The notes: generated from the letters alone by a model not told the origin. A stretch of DNA of 64,000 bases from Buchnera aphidicola (Artemisaphis artemisicola) (GCF_005082365.1 NZ_CP034900.1:434001-498000); one strand, 5' to 3'. Shown: positions 1 to 9,746, numbered from the stretch's first letter. Translations and numbers: made by a program.

Positions 1-56
1 TTTCCTAACAAAGTCAAAGAAGATGCAATTGCAGTTAATTCTATTTTTTTTAACAT
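1..56 (-). CDS. rluD: rluD, 5' end only (23S rRNA pseudouridine synthase D)
   Basis: Only the first 18 complete codons lie in the window, read leftwards from an ATG at 54-56. The peptide starts MLKKIELTAIASSLTLLG and lines up with the start of E. coli RluD (MAQRVQLTATVSENQLG). An AAGGAT ribosome-binding site lies just upstream of the ATG. RluD makes pseudouridines in helix 69 of 23S rRNA. In E. coli it is divergent from bamD, as here, which supports the call. The catalytic domain is outside the window. Confidence 0.7.
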   Translation of the reverse strand, partial: MLKKIELTAIASSLTLLG

Positions 57-195
57 TATTATCCTTATATAAAAAATAAATATTTTTATTATTTTAAAAC
101 TAAATCACGAATTTTTATAAATATGATATTCTATATAGATCTAAAATAAAAAATCGCAATAAACATAATTATTAATTTAAGTTGAATATATTCTA

Positions 196-930
196 ATGAA
201 AATAAAAAAAAATATTATATTTATTTTTATGATTTTATGCTTGCAGTCAATAGTACATTGTGAATCTTTATATGAAAAAATTTTTATAAAAAAATATATT
301 GACTATCAAAAAGCCAGAATAGAATTAAGAGAAAAACACTTTAATAAGGCAATAAACATACTAGAAAAAATAAAAAACAATAATGTAAATTATATTAGAA
401 ATGATAAAATTCAAATGAATTTAATTTATGCTTATTATAAAAATTTAGATTTAAATTTAGCTCAAAAAAATATAGAAGAATTTATACATAATTATCCTAA
501 TCATATAAATATGGATTATATTATATATATAAAATGTTTAGTTAATATGGCTTTAGATCAAAATATATTTTTTAGTCTTGTGCCAGTAAGTCATCAAAAA
601 AATGATCCTCAATATGCAGAAAATGCATTTTTTCAATTAAAAAAATTTATATATCAATATCCTAATAGTCGCTATGTTATCAACGCAAAAAAAAACTTAA
701 TATATCTAAAAAATCGTTTAGCAGAACATGATTTAAAAATTTTAAAATTTTATTTTTTAAATAAAAAATATATAGCTGTTATTAATAGAGGTGAAGAAAT
801 ACTACAAAAATATTCAGAGACATTATCTGCGCGCAAGGCTCTTATATATATGAAAAAATCTTATTTTGAATTAAAAATTTTTGATACATCTAAAATAATA
901 TCAAACATAATTCTATTAAATAAAATTTAA
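196..930 (+). CDS. bamD: BamD, outer-membrane protein assembly (BAM complex) subunit
   Basis: The 244-residue product matches E. coli BamD (245 residues) over its whole length, for example LIYAYYKN at 76-83 and the [16 protein letters not shown] stretch near 106-121. These belong to the TPR-like repeats of the periplasmic scaffold that works with BamA to insert outer-membrane beta-barrels. The N-terminus is a hydrophobic signal of about 20 residues ending in IVHC at 19-22. A normal lipobox has Gly, Ala or Ser before the Cys, so lipidation is doubtful. The gene stands alone, divergent from rluD, with 175 bp of AT-rich spacer before alaS in which no gene is visible. Confidence 0.92.
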   Translation: MKIKKNIIFIFMILCLQSIVHCESLYEKIFIKKYIDYQKARIELREKHFNKAINILEKIKNNNVNYIRNDKIQMNLIYAYYKNLDLNLAQKNIEEFIHNYPNHINMDYIIYIKCLVNMALDQNIFFSLVPVSHQKNDPQYAENAFFQLKKFIYQYPNSRYVINAKKNLIYLKNRLAEHDLKILKFYFLNKKYIAVINRGEEILQKYSETLSARKALIYMKKSYFELKIFDTSKIISNIILLNKI

Positions 931-1105
931 TAAATTTAATTTTCAATATAAAAGACTTAATTATAAAATGCAAAAATTACTTTGTCATAATATTTTTATA
1001 AACTATATTTACCGGTTTTTATAAAAATTTAAATATGCAAAAATTTTTTTAAAAATATTTTATATATGATTAAGATTCATTTTTAAAATTAAATTAAGAA
1101 TAATT

Positions 1106-3760
1106 ATGAACAAGACAACAAATCAAATACGTCAAGATTTTTTAAATTTCTTTAAAGAAAAAGGACATATAATTATTCCAAGCAGTTCTTTAGTTCCATA
1201 TAATGATACTACATTATTATTTACTAATGCAGGAATGAATCAATTTAAAGAAATTTTTTTAGGTGAAAAACAAAGAGACTATCCTCGAGTTGTAACCGTT
1301 CAAAGATGTTTAAGAACTGGAGGAAAACATAACGATTTAGAAAATGTAGGATACACTTCAAAACATCATACATTTTTTGAAATGCTTGGTAATTTTAGTT
1401 TTAATGATTATTTTAAAAAAGAAGCAATTGAATACGCTTGGGAATTATTAACATCAAAAAAATGGTTTAATATTCCAAAAAATAAATTATGGATTTCAGT
1501 TTATGAAAATGATACTGAAACATATAGAATATGGCATAATATTATCAAAATACCTGCTGAACGTATCATCAAAATAGGTGATAAAAATAATTCTCAATAT
1601 GATTCAGAAAACTTTTGGCAAATGGGTGATAGTGGTCCATGTGGACCATGTACTGAAATATTTTATGATTATGGTAGTACAGATATAAAAAGTTCAATAG
1701 ATTTTTTAAAGAACGAAAACAATCGTTTTGTTGAAATTTGGAATATTGTTTTTATAGAATTTAACCGTATTTCACAAACAAAAATAATTTCTTTAAAAAA
1801 CAAATCCATTGATACAGGAATGGGATTAGAAAGAATATCTGCTGTTTTACAAAACGTTTACTCTAATTATGATATTGATATATTTCAAGAGTTAATAAAA
1901 TCTATATTTGCATCTAGTACTATCAAAAATTTAAATCATATTTCTTTGAAAGTTATAGCTGATCATATTAGATCTTGTGTATATATTATTGCTGATAACA
2001 TTTTTCCATCAAATGAACATCGAGGTTATGTTTTAAGAAGAATAATTAGAAGAGCATTGAGACACGGTCATAAAATTGGTATTAAAGAGAATTTTTTATA
2101 TAAATTAGTACCTAATGTTATTAAAATAATGGGAAAAAGTGCTGATATTTTAAAATTAAAAAAAGATAAAATAGAAGAAATTTTAAAAGCAGAAGAAATA
2201 CAATTTTCTAATACTCTTAATAAAGGTCTTAAAATATTAAATTCTGAAATTCAAAAAACATATAATAATGTACTTTCTGGAAAAACTGTATTTTATCTAT
2301 ATGATACTTTTGGATTTCCAGTCGATTTAACAGAAGATGTTTGCCGTGAAAAAAAAATAAAAATAGACTACACTGGATACAAAGTAGCTAAAGAAGAACA
2401 AAAAAAAAGATCTAATCTTAAAAATAAATTTTATAAGAATTATAATAATAATATTTTTATTAATGATGAATGTATATTTCAAGGTTATAAAAAAAATAAA
2501 ACAAAAGCATTGGTAAAATATATTTTTATAAATAATCAATTTGTTTCAAAAATTTCCAAAAATGAAAATGGCATCATTTTTCTTAATACTACACCATTTT
2601 ATGGAGAATCAGGAGGACAAAAAGGAGATATAGGGAAACTATATTATAAAAAATCATGTTTTATAGTAGAAGATACAAAAAAATATAAAAAAACAACTGG
2701 ACATATTGGAAAACTAATTTCAGGAGAAATTAAGATCAATGATTATGTTTTCAGTGAAATTGATGAAAATTATAGACATTCTATTGAATTAAATCATTCA
2801 GCTACACATTTACTACACGCTGCATTACGAAATGTTTTAGGTAATAATGTTTATCAAAAAGGATCATTAGTAACAAATGCATACTTAAGATTTGATTTTT
2901 CTTGTTCTAAGTTTATTACAATGTCTGAAATACAAAAAATTGAACATATTGTTAATATTCAGATTCGTAAAAATATTTTAATCAAGATTGAAAACTTAGA
3001 TTTAGAAAAAGCTAAATTAAAAAATGCAATAGCTTTATTTGATCATCAATATAGTTCTATTGTTCGAGTTGTATCTATGAATAATTTTTCGATAGAACTT
3101 TGTGGAGGCACACATACTAAAAGAACTGGTGATATTGGATTTTTTAAAATTATTTCTCAATCTAGTATATCATCAGGAATTAAAAGAATTGAAGCTGTAA
3201 CTGGAGAAAACGCGATAAATTATTTACATAAAAAAGATAGTGATATACAAAATATCTCTTTTATATTGAATTGCAATCAGTCTAATATTAAAGAAAAAAT
3301 AAATCAAATATTAATAAAAACAAAAAATTTAGAAAAAAAAATAAAGCAATTACAAAAACAAGAAAAAAAATACTATATAAAACAATTATTGGAAAATATT
3401 AAAAATATACAAGAAATAAAATTTCTATCACATATATTTTACAATTATGAACATATATTGTTAAAAACAATAGTTGATGAATTAAAAACTCAAATAGATA
3501 ATACTATTATTATACTAGTAAATGTTATTGATAATCGTTTTACTATTCTTGTTCAAGTTTCAAAAAAAGTAACTAATTGGATTGCAGCAAAAAAAATTAT
3601 GGAAATTATTATAGATCAAACAAATGGAAAAGGAGGAGGAAAAAAAGAAATGGCTGAAGGAGGAGGAGTTTATACAATAAAATTGCCTATAATTTTAAAA
3701 AACATTCAATCATGGATTAATATAGAGTTAGAAAAAAAGAAAAATAATAAATGTATATAA
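1106..3760 (+). CDS. alaS: Alanyl-tRNA synthetase
   Basis: This 884-residue protein charges tRNA-Ala (E. coli enzyme 876 residues). The class II catalytic core is visible from the N-terminus, including HHTFFEMLGNFSF at 87-99 and DTGMGLERIS. The editing domain has its metal-binding residues at H564, H568, C666 and H670 (HSATH and CGGTH), the same numbering as E. coli. The C-terminal glycine-rich GKGGG segment of the C-Ala domain is present near 835-840. The enzyme therefore looks fully functional for both charging and proofreading. It is transcribed in the same direction as csrA, 164 bp downstream, as in E. coli. Confidence 0.98.
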   Translation: MNKTTNQIRQDFLNFFKEKGHIIIPSSSLVPYNDTTLLFTNAGMNQFKEIFLGEKQRDYPRVVTVQRCLRTGGKHNDLENVGYTSKHHTFFEMLGNFSFNDYFKKEAIEYAWELLTSKKWFNIPKNKLWISVYENDTETYRIWHNIIKIPAERIIKIGDKNNSQYDSENFWQMGDSGPCGPCTEIFYDYGSTDIKSSIDFLKNENNRFVEIWNIVFIEFNRISQTKIISLKNKSIDTGMGLERISAVLQNVYSNYDIDIFQELIKSIFASSTIKNLNHISLKVIADHIRSCVYIIADNIFPSNEHRGYVLRRIIRRALRHGHKIGIKENFLYKLVPNVIKIMGKSADILKLKKDKIEEILKAEEIQFSNTLNKGLKILNSEIQKTYNNVLSGKTVFYLYDTFGFPVDLTEDVCREKKIKIDYTGYKVAKEEQKKRSNLKNKFYKNYNNNIFINDECIFQGYKKNKTKALVKYIFINNQFVSKISKNENGIIFLNTTPFYGESGGQKGDIGKLYYKKSCFIVEDTKKYKKTTGHIGKLISGEIKINDYVFSEIDENYRHSIELNHSATHLLHAALRNVLGNNVYQKGSLVTNAYLRFDFSCSKFITMSEIQKIEHIVNIQIRKNILIKIENLDLEKAKLKNAIALFDHQYSSIVRVVSMNNFSIELCGGTHTKRTGDIGFFKIISQSSISSGIKRIEAVTGENAINYLHKKDSDIQNISFILNCNQSNIKEKINQILIKTKNLEKKIKQLQKQEKKYYIKQLLENIKNIQEIKFLSHIFYNYEHILLKTIVDELKTQIDNTIIILVNVIDNRFTILVQVSKKVTNWIAAKKIMEIIIDQTNGKGGGKKEMAEGGGVYTIKLPIILKNIQSWINIELEKKKNNKCI

Positions 3761-3826
3761 TACATATTATTTAATTAATTTTATATTAAAAATATATTAT
3801 CTTTAATTAAAATTAATTTCTAAAAA

Positions 3827-3832
3827 TATAAT
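3827..3832 (+). promoter_or_regulatory. Candidate -10 element for csrA
   Basis: A perfect TATAAT hexamer lies about 95 bp before the csrA start codon and just ahead of the unusually GC-rich csrA leader. No convincing -35 box is seen 17 bp upstream. In this AT-rich DNA such hexamers arise often by chance, so support comes mainly from position. Confidence 0.35.
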
Positions 3833-3844
3833 AAAATATTTTAT

Positions 3845-3924
3845 GGTCTACTTTTAACCCTGTATTATTCATAACGCCAGGAACTGAAAAGGCCGAACTC
3901 TTTTAATCTTTCAAGGAGCAAAGA
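3845..3924 (+). promoter_or_regulatory. Conserved-looking csrA 5' leader with GGA motifs
   Basis: This 80-base leader has a GC content near 40 percent, whereas neighbouring spacers are mostly A and T. It contains GGA at 3880-3882 and again within the AAGGAG ribosome-binding site at 3915-3917. CsrA-family proteins bind GGA motifs and repress translation, and E. coli csrA is known to bind its own leader. Autoregulation here is therefore plausible but is an inference. Confidence 0.5.
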
Positions 3925-4110
3925 ATGCTAATTCTAACTCGTCGAGTTGGCGAAACATTAATAATTGGCGATGAGATAACTGTTACAGTACTAGGAGTTA
4001 AAGGTAATCAAGTACGTATTGGTGTAAATGCCCCTAAAGAAGTTTCGGTACATCGTGAAGAAATATATCAACGTATTCAAGCTGAAAAAAAACAACAAAA
4101 AAGTCTTTGA
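3925..4110 (+). CDS. csrA: CsrA, carbon storage regulator (RNA-binding protein)
   Basis: The 61-residue product is almost identical to E. coli CsrA (also 61 residues), starting [17 protein letters not shown] and keeping the [14 protein letters not shown] region that contributes the RNA-binding surface. CsrA is a homodimer that binds GGA motifs in mRNA leaders and alters translation and stability. The gene keeps much higher GC than its surroundings, showing strong selection. An AAGGAG ribosome-binding site sits 7 bases before the ATG. Its retention is notable in a genome type that has lost most regulators. The E. coli order alaS-csrA-tRNA-Ser-tRNA-Arg is preserved. Confidence 0.98.
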   Translation: MLILTRRVGETLIIGDEITVTVLGVKGNQVRIGVNAPKEVSVHREEIYQRIQAEKKQQKSL

Positions 4111-4115
4111 ACAAT

Positions 4116-4152
4116 ACTGCGTCTTACTAAAATTGAGTAAGATGCAGTTTTA
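4116..4152 (+). terminator. Rho-independent terminator after csrA
   Basis: A 13-base arm ACTGCGTCTTACT (4116-4128) pairs with AGTAAGATGCAGT (4136-4148) with one G-T pair and a 7-base loop, followed by a short T-rich run. It begins 5 bases after the csrA stop codon. Confidence 0.8.
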
Positions 4153-4256
4153 TATTCAATATTGTATACTATAAAACATTAAAACATTAATATACAAAAT
4201 ATGTTTGACTTATCAAAAAAAAAAAGTAAAATAAAAAAACATTTACAATATAGCTA

Positions 4257-4348
4257 GGTGAGATGGCCGAGAGGATTAAGGCGCTCCCCTGCTAAGGGAG
4301 TATGTAGAAATATCTGCATCGAGGGTTCGAATCCCTCTCTCACCGCCA
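4257..4348 (+). tRNA. serV: tRNA-Ser(GCU)
   Basis: The acceptor arms GGTGAGA and TCTCACC pair, the discriminator is G, and the 3' CCA is encoded. The anticodon loop CTGCTAA gives anticodon GCT. The long variable arm typical of tRNA-Ser is present. The sequence is close to the E. coli serV gene product and lies in the same place, after csrA. Confidence 0.97.
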
Positions 4349-4367
4349 CTATTTAATTTTTTAAACT

Positions 4368-4441
4368 GCATCCGTAGCTCAGTTGGATAGAGTACTCGGC
4401 TACGAACCGAGCGGTCGGAGGTTCGAATCCTTCCGGATGCA
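4368..4441 (+). tRNA. tRNA-Arg(ACG)
   Basis: The acceptor arms GCATCCG and CGGATGC pair perfectly. The anticodon loop CTACGAA gives anticodon ACG, which needs A34-to-inosine editing by TadA to read CGC and CGA. The discriminator A at 4441 is followed by AAAT, so the 3' CCA is not encoded and must be added by the CCA-adding enzyme. It is 19 bases after tRNA-Ser and probably co-transcribed with it. Confidence 0.96.
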
Positions 4442-4551
4442 AAATAAAAATTAATAATCAAAAATTTCTAAATTATACAAATAAAATCATAATATATAAT
4501 ATCTTTAGAATGTTTAAAAAATAGTTAAGTATTTTACAGTAGGAGATAAAA

Positions 4552-6147
4552 TTGATAGAAGATATCTCAGAAAAAATTGCTTTTTTAGAAAAAAATCCAA
4601 AAATTTTAAATAATATTTTTAGAGGAATAGAACGAGAAACCTTAAGAATCAAAAAAAATGGAAGTTTTTCTGAAAAAAAACATCCATATTTGCTCGGTTC
4701 TCCTTTAACACATAAATGGATTACAACTGATTTTTCTGAAAATTTATTAGAATTCATCACTCCAACTAGTAATAATATAGATTATTTATTATCTTTTTTA
4801 AAAGATCTTCATTGTTTTACCGCTTCTAAAACACAAAACGAACTTATTTGGCCTTTTAGCATGCCTTATGATGATAATAAAACTGATATTCAAATAGCTC
4901 AATATGGAAATTCTAATCTTGGAAAAATGAAAACGACTTATCGAATAGGTCTAAAACATCGTTATGGTGATTTAGTTAACACTGTTTCAGGCGTGCATTA
5001 TAATTTTTCTCTACCTTTAATTTTTTGGAAAAATTGTAAAAAAAACATATCAAAAAAAAATAAGAATACTGACTATGTGTCATCAGGATATTTAGATTTA
5101 ATAAGAAATTATTATCGATTTGGTTGGATTATTCCGTATTTATTTGGTGCTTCTCCAGCAATATCATCTTCTTTTTTAAAAAATACAAAAAAAAAATATC
5201 GATTTAAAAAAACTAAAGAAAATATTTTGTATTTACCTTGGTCCACTTCATTAAGACTTAGTGATATAGGATATACCAATAGTAAAGTTATAGACTTGAA
5301 CATCATGTTTAATGATTTGAATTCATATATTCAATCGTTAAAAAAATCTATAGAAACACCATCAAAAAAATTCATGAATATAGGACTAAAAGATATTTAT
5401 GGCAATTTTAAACAATTAAATACCAATATTCTTCAAATGGAAAGTGAATTATATACACAAATCAGACCTAAAAGAAAAATTAATTATGGTGAAACACTTA
5501 TAGAATCTTTAACAAATAAAGGTATTGAATATGTAGAAATACGTTCTTTAGATATTAATCCATTTTCACCAATAGGAATAAGCAAAAAACAAATACTTTT
5601 TTTAGATTTATTTTTAATTTGGTGCGCTTTAATCGATTCACCTCAAATTAATACAATAGATGTTTATTTAATAAATAAAAATTGGAAAAAGATTATTTTT
5701 GAAGGGAGAAAACCAAATCAAAAAATTTATCTTAATAATAAATATGAAAAAAAAACACTAGTAGAAATCAGTGATATTATATTTAAAGATTTACATCAAA
5801 TTGCATTAATATTAGATTACAATTCAAAAAATTTTACATATCAAAAAATATGTAAAGAAACTAAATTATTATTTTATAATCCAGAATTAACTTATTCTGC
5901 AAAATTTTTAAAAATAATAATAGAAACAGGAATTAAAAAAGCAGGATTATACTTTGCTAATAAGTATCATCGTAATTTTACTAATAAAAATTATTTAAAT
6001 TTAAATAAAAACATTCTAGAACAAGAAGTTATTCGTTCTCATGAAGAAACAGTAGAAATAGAAAAAACAGATATGTTATCTTTTGAAGAATATATAAAAC
6101 AATTAAATTCTTCCCATGCTAGTAAACATGGGATTATTAAAAGATAA
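4552..6147 (+). CDS. gshA: Glutamate-cysteine ligase
   Basis: The 531-residue protein (E. coli 518) carries out the first step of glutathione synthesis, joining glutamate and cysteine with ATP. It matches E. coli throughout: [50 protein letters not shown]. The best start is TTG at 4552, giving [14 protein letters not shown] aligned to MIPDVSQALAWLEK, with TAGGAG about 6 bases upstream. The same rare TTG start is used by E. coli gshA, where it is thought to limit translation. Sulfide and cysteine from the cys genes later in this window would feed this step. Confidence 0.96.
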   Translation: MIEDISEKIAFLEKNPKILNNIFRGIERETLRIKKNGSFSEKKHPYLLGSPLTHKWITTDFSENLLEFITPTSNNIDYLLSFLKDLHCFTASKTQNELIWPFSMPYDDNKTDIQIAQYGNSNLGKMKTTYRIGLKHRYGDLVNTVSGVHYNFSLPLIFWKNCKKNISKKNKNTDYVSSGYLDLIRNYYRFGWIIPYLFGASPAISSSFLKNTKKKYRFKKTKENILYLPWSTSLRLSDIGYTNSKVIDLNIMFNDLNSYIQSLKKSIETPSKKFMNIGLKDIYGNFKQLNTNILQMESELYTQIRPKRKINYGETLIESLTNKGIEYVEIRSLDINPFSPIGISKKQILFLDLFLIWCALIDSPQINTIDVYLINKNWKKIIFEGRKPNQKIYLNNKYEKKTLVEISDIIFKDLHQIALILDYNSKNFTYQKICKETKLLFYNPELTYSAKFLKIIIETGIKKAGLYFANKYHRNFTNKNYLNLNKNILEQEVIRSHEETVEIEKTDMLSFEEYIKQLNSSHASKHGIIKR

Positions 6148-6177
6148 AGATATTTATTCATATTCAATACACGCTAG

Positions 6178-6199
6178 AATATTTTAGAAAATATTTTTT
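6178..6199 (+). terminator. Possible AT-only terminator after gshA
   Basis: AATATTTT (6178-6185) and AAAATATT (6188-6195) form an inverted repeat followed by TTTT, in the spacer between the convergent genes gshA and metK. The stem has no GC pairs, so strength is uncertain. Confidence 0.35.
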
Positions 6200-6243
6200 A
6201 AAAGATATAAAATCTTCAAAACTTTTATAGTCGTTTTAATATT

Positions 6244-7383
6244 TTATTGAGATAATTCATCTACTTTATCAAGTTTTTCCCATGAAAATTCTTCTCTTCC
6301 AAAATGTCCATAAACTGCTGTATTAAGATAAATAGGATTTAAAAGATCCAGCATTTTTATTAATCCATATGGTCTCAAATCAAAAATATTACGAATTAAA
6401 GTAATTAAAGAACTATTACTTATTTTTCCAGTTCTAAAAGTATCTATCATAATAGAAGTTGGTTCAGCTATGCCAATAGCGTATGAAAGTTGAATTTCAC
6501 AACGTTCAGCTAAACCAGAAGCAACAATGTTTTTAGCGACATATCTAGCCGCATATGCTGCAGAACGATCTACCTTAGAAGGATCTTTTCCTGAAAAAGC
6601 ACCTCCTCCATGTCTAGACATTCCTCCATAAGTATCAACAATAATTTTACGTCCAGTTAAACCGCAATCTCCCATAGGACCTCCAATAACAAATCTTCCT
6701 GTAGGATTAATAAAAAATTTTGTATTTTTTGTTAACCATTGATTTGGTAAAACAGGTTTTATAATTTCTTCCATAACAGCTTCTTTTAAAATATTTTGAC
6801 TAATGTTTTCTCGATGCTGTGTAGAAAAAACTACAGTGTCTATTTCAATAACTTTGCCATTTTTATATTTAAATGTTACTTGACTTTTAGCATCAGGTCT
6901 AAGCCAAGGTAAAATATTTTTTTTTCTTAATTCAGATTGTTTTTTCATTAAAAGATGAGCATAAGTAATAGGTGCTGGCATTAATACTTTAGTTTCATTT
7001 GTAGCATAACCAAATATGATTCCTTGATCTCCAGCTCCTTGTTCTAAAGGATTAGAATGATTTATACCTTGAGTGATATCTAATGACTGTTTTCCAATAG
7101 CACTTAATACTGCACAAGAATTAGCATCAAATCCTGAATCAGAATCTATATAACCAATATTATTAATAGTATTACGAGTAATTTCTTCAACATCAACCCA
7201 TGCAGTTGTAGTAATTTCCCCGCCAATTAAAACCATTCCTGTTTTAACATAAGTTTCACAAGCAACACGTGCTTTTAAATCTTGCTTTAATATTTCATCT
7301 AATAAAGCATCAGAAATTTGATCAGCAATTTTATCTGGATGACCTTCTGAAACTGATTCAGATGTAAAAAGATATTCAGTCAT
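6244..7383 (-). CDS. metK: S-adenosylmethionine synthase
   Basis: The 379-residue enzyme (E. coli 384) makes S-adenosylmethionine from methionine and ATP. The signatures are clear: [13 protein letters not shown] at the N-terminus with H15 and D17, the [12 protein letters not shown] loop, and [22 protein letters not shown]. An AGGAT ribosome-binding site precedes the ATG. It supplies the methyl donor for RsmE and the radical SAM cofactor for MiaB and QueE, all encoded in this window. It converges on gshA and is divergent from endA across a 263-bp spacer. No match to the AGACGTCT MetJ operator of E. coli is visible upstream. Confidence 0.98.
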   Translation of the reverse strand: MTEYLFTSESVSEGHPDKIADQISDALLDEILKQDLKARVACETYVKTGMVLIGGEITTTAWVDVEEITRNTINNIGYIDSDSGFDANSCAVLSAIGKQSLDITQGINHSNPLEQGAGDQGIIFGYATNETKVLMPAPITYAHLLMKKQSELRKKNILPWLRPDAKSQVTFKYKNGKVIEIDTVVFSTQHRENISQNILKEAVMEEIIKPVLPNQWLTKNTKFFINPTGRFVIGGPMGDCGLTGRKIIVDTYGGMSRHGGGAFSGKDPSKVDRSAAYAARYVAKNIVASGLAERCEIQLSYAIGIAEPTSIMIDTFRTGKISNSSLITLIRNIFDLRPYGLIKMLDLLNPIYLNTAVYGHFGREEFSWEKLDKVDELSQ

Positions 7384-7524
7384 ATTTTTTTATCCTATTT
7401 TAAAAGTTTTTTTATAGATATATTTACAAAAAATTATAAATGTTATAAATACATAAAATGTATTAAAATTGATATTTATTATAATTTTTAATAGAATACA
7501 GTTTTATTTTATATAAAATATATA

Positions 7525-7607
7525 ATATGATATGTATCATATACGCATAAAATATAATATATTGTAATTATATAAAACGATATATTTTGTTTCCAATGAA
7601 ATATATC
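7525..7607. promoter_or_regulatory. Divergent metK-endA spacer with two inverted repeats
   Basis: Two inverted repeats lie in the 263-bp divergent spacer. The first is ATATGATA-TG-TATCATAT at 7525-7542. The second is GATATATTT (7579-7587) with AAATATATC (7599-7607). They may be operators or chance palindromes in very AT-rich DNA. Promoters for both genes must be in this spacer but no clear -35/-10 pair can be chosen. Confidence 0.25.
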
Positions 7608-7646
7608 ATATATAAAGTGATATTCTAAAACGAATAAAAAAATCAA

Positions 7647-8359
7647 ATGATAAAAAAAATATTAATTATTGTCATTAGTATGTTTTTTTTTTATTCCCAA
7701 CAAAAAAAAAACATTTTAAAAAAAATGTAATAAACAGTTTTTATCAAACAAAACTTATTGCAGTAAAAATACACCAAAACGCACCAGGTTCATTTTATTG
7801 TGGATGTAAAATTTTTTGGAAACAAAAAAAAGGAATACCAAATTTATCTTCTTGTGGATATAAAATTAGAAAAAATGAAAATCGTGCAAAAAGAATTGAA
7901 TGGGAACATGTAGTCCCAGCATGGCAATTTGGACATCAAAAACAATGCTGGAAACAAGGAGGTCGTAAAAAATGCATTGAAGATAAAAGATATAGATATA
8001 TTGAATCTGATCTTCATAATTTACAACCAGCTATTGGAGAAATAAATAGTGATCGATCTAATTTTATGTATACTCAGTTAAATTATAATATTTCACCATA
8101 CGGACAATGTAATATGAAAATCGATTTCAAAAATAAACTAGTAGAACCACCTATTAGAGCTCGAGGAGCTATAGCTAGAACTTATTTGTATATGATTACA
8201 AAATATAATATTTTTTTACCTAAAGCGCAAAAAGACTTATTCAAAAATTGGGATAAAATTTTTCCAGTAACTAAATGGGAATGTGAAAGAGAAAAAATGA
8301 TATTTAACATACAAGGCAATCGTAATAATTATATATATAAAAAATGTAATAAAAAATAA
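7647..8359 (+). CDS. endA: Endonuclease I, split by a frameshift at homopolymer tracts
   Basis: EndA is a periplasmic DNA endonuclease (E. coli 235 residues). From ATG 7647 the frame reads [15 protein letters not shown] and stops at 7728-7730. The conserved protein continues one frame away: [46 protein letters not shown] and [10 protein letters not shown] up to 8359. One extra base at T10 (7683-7692), A10 (7702-7711) or A8 (7718-7725) joins the two into 237 residues with a plausible signal peptide. The catalytic WEHVVPA region, the paired cysteines and the C-terminus are all conserved, so the gene does not look decayed. It may be rescued by transcriptional slippage, or the split may be a sequencing error. 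Confidence 0.85.
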
Positions 8360-8363
8360 AAAT

Positions 8364-9107
8364 ATGACAAAACATATTCCGCGTATTTACATAAACAATA
8401 CTTTTATGCTTAATAAAGTTTATTCTTTATCACAAAATTATACACAATATATTAAAAAAGTATTAAGAATGAAAGTAAAAGATATAATAGAAATATTCAA
8501 TAATACTAATCATATTTTTCTTGCTGAAATTATATATATTTCTAAAAAAATTCAATTTAAGATAATTATGATAAAACTTAAAAATGTTGAATCTCCACTT
8601 CATATCCATTTAGGACAAGTGATTTCTAAAAATGACAAAATGGAATTTACCATTCAAAAATCAATTGAAATGGGTGTTAATATTATTAGTCCATTATTCT
8701 CTGAATATTGTTCTATTCAAAAAAGATTCATAAATTTTTCTAACAAGATAAAAAGATGGGAAAATATAGCTATTGCTTCATGTCAGCAATGCAATCGAAA
8801 CATTATTCCACAAATTAAAAATCCCCAAGATATTTTTTTATGGTGTAAAAAAAAAAATAATGATTTTAAAATCGTTTTAGATCCAAATTCATCATTAACA
8901 CTAAATCAAATACCACAATCTATCAAATATATTCGCATACTTATTGGACCTGAAGGAGGTTTTTCAGATAAAGAAATAAAAAAAATTATTCAATACGGAT
9001 TTGTTTCAATTAGATTAGGACCAAGAATTTTGAGAACAGAAACAGCTTCTATTGCAGCAATTACTGCATTACAAATGAAATTTGGCGATCTAAATTTTAC
9101 TGAATAA
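8364..9107 (+). CDS. rsmE: 16S rRNA (uracil-1498-N3)-methyltransferase RsmE
   Basis: The 247-residue product matches E. coli RsmE (YggJ, 243 residues), a SPOUT-class methyltransferase that uses S-adenosylmethionine to methylate U1498 of 16S rRNA. The SPOUT knot motifs near the C-terminus are clear: LIGPEGGFSDKEI and RLGPRILRTETASIAA. The gene starts 5 bases after endA, so they are probably co-transcribed, and the endA-rsmE order is that of E. coli. There is no sign of truncation. Confidence 0.95.
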   Translation: MTKHIPRIYINNTFMLNKVYSLSQNYTQYIKKVLRMKVKDIIEIFNNTNHIFLAEIIYISKKIQFKIIMIKLKNVESPLHIHLGQVISKNDKMEFTIQKSIEMGVNIISPLFSEYCSIQKRFINFSNKIKRWENIAIASCQQCNRNIIPQIKNPQDIFLWCKKKNNDFKIVLDPNSSLTLNQIPQSIKYIRILIGPEGGFSDKEIKKIIQYGFVSIRLGPRILRTETASIAAITALQMKFGDLNFTE

Positions 9108-9116
9108 TATATATCC

Positions 9117-9138
9117 ACAATATTTATTGTATTTTTTA
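9117..9138 (+). terminator. Short hairpin between rsmE and fau
   Basis: ACAATA (9117-9122) and TATTGT (9125-9130) pair and are followed by ATTTTTT, just after the rsmE stop and reaching the fau stop codon on the other strand. The stem is short and AT-rich. Confidence 0.35.
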
Positions 9139-9726
9139 AAAAATCCAAATTTTATTTGGAGTTAAAATAATAGGTAAAGATATATCCCAATGCCTCTTAG
9201 GTATATTATCCACTAACTGAAAATTATAAGCAAAACCTACTGGAATCAAATTTTTTATTTGCCAATTTTGCAAACAAATATCATAAAAACCACCACCCAT
9301 TCCCAATCTTGAACCTGTTTTATCAAATGCTACTAATGGTACTATTACCATATCTAAATCATGTATTGAAATAATGTCCGTATATTGAAAGAATGGTTCT
9401 AATATTTTATATTTATTTCGATATAATCTAGAATGAGAATAAAATTGAACAAAAATCATTTGTTTTTTATTAAAAGAACTTATAACAGGAAGAAAAATAT
9501 TTTTTTTATTTTTCCATAATTTAAATATTAAAGGATATGTGTTAATTTCTCCATCAAATGGTAAAAATAGAGCAATTTTGTTGCAATTATTGAGATAATT
9601 AAAATTTATTGCAGTATTAGAAATTTTTATAGATTCATTATACTTTTCTGAAGATGTTAATAACTTTCTTGTAATACGCATATATTTACGAATATTTTCT
9701 CTTTTTTCTAAAATTTTTATAATCAT
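9136..9726 (-). CDS. fau: 5-formyltetrahydrofolate cyclo-ligase
   Basis: The 196-residue product resembles E. coli YgfA/Fau. It converts 5-formyltetrahydrofolate to 5,10-methenyltetrahydrofolate with ATP, recycling folate. The conserved RLGMGGGFYD substrate loop lies near residues 138-147, and FLPFDGEINTYPL matches the family core. It lies next to rpiA on the same strand, 20 bases apart. In E. coli serA lies between the two, so that gene has been lost here. It converges with rsmE. Confidence 0.9.
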   Translation of the reverse strand: MIIKILEKRENIRKYMRITRKLLTSSEKYNESIKISNTAINFNYLNNCNKIALFLPFDGEINTYPLIFKLWKNKKNIFLPVISSFNKKQMIFVQFYSHSRLYRNKYKILEPFFQYTDIISIHDLDMVIVPLVAFDKTGSRLGMGGGFYDICLQNWQIKNLIPVGFAYNFQLVDNIPKRHWDISLPIILTPNKIWIF

Positions 9727-9746
9727 AACTCTAATTTTAATAAAAA

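Noticed and set aside
2327-2539. Antisense open frames within alaS, gshA, leuS, typA and others
   Set aside because: They are shadows of strongly conserved genes, with composition dictated by the other strand.
4276-4461. Minus-strand open frame of 61 codons with GERGIRTLD-like text
   Set aside because: It is the antisense of the tRNA-Ser and tRNA-Arg genes, a well-known false gene pattern.
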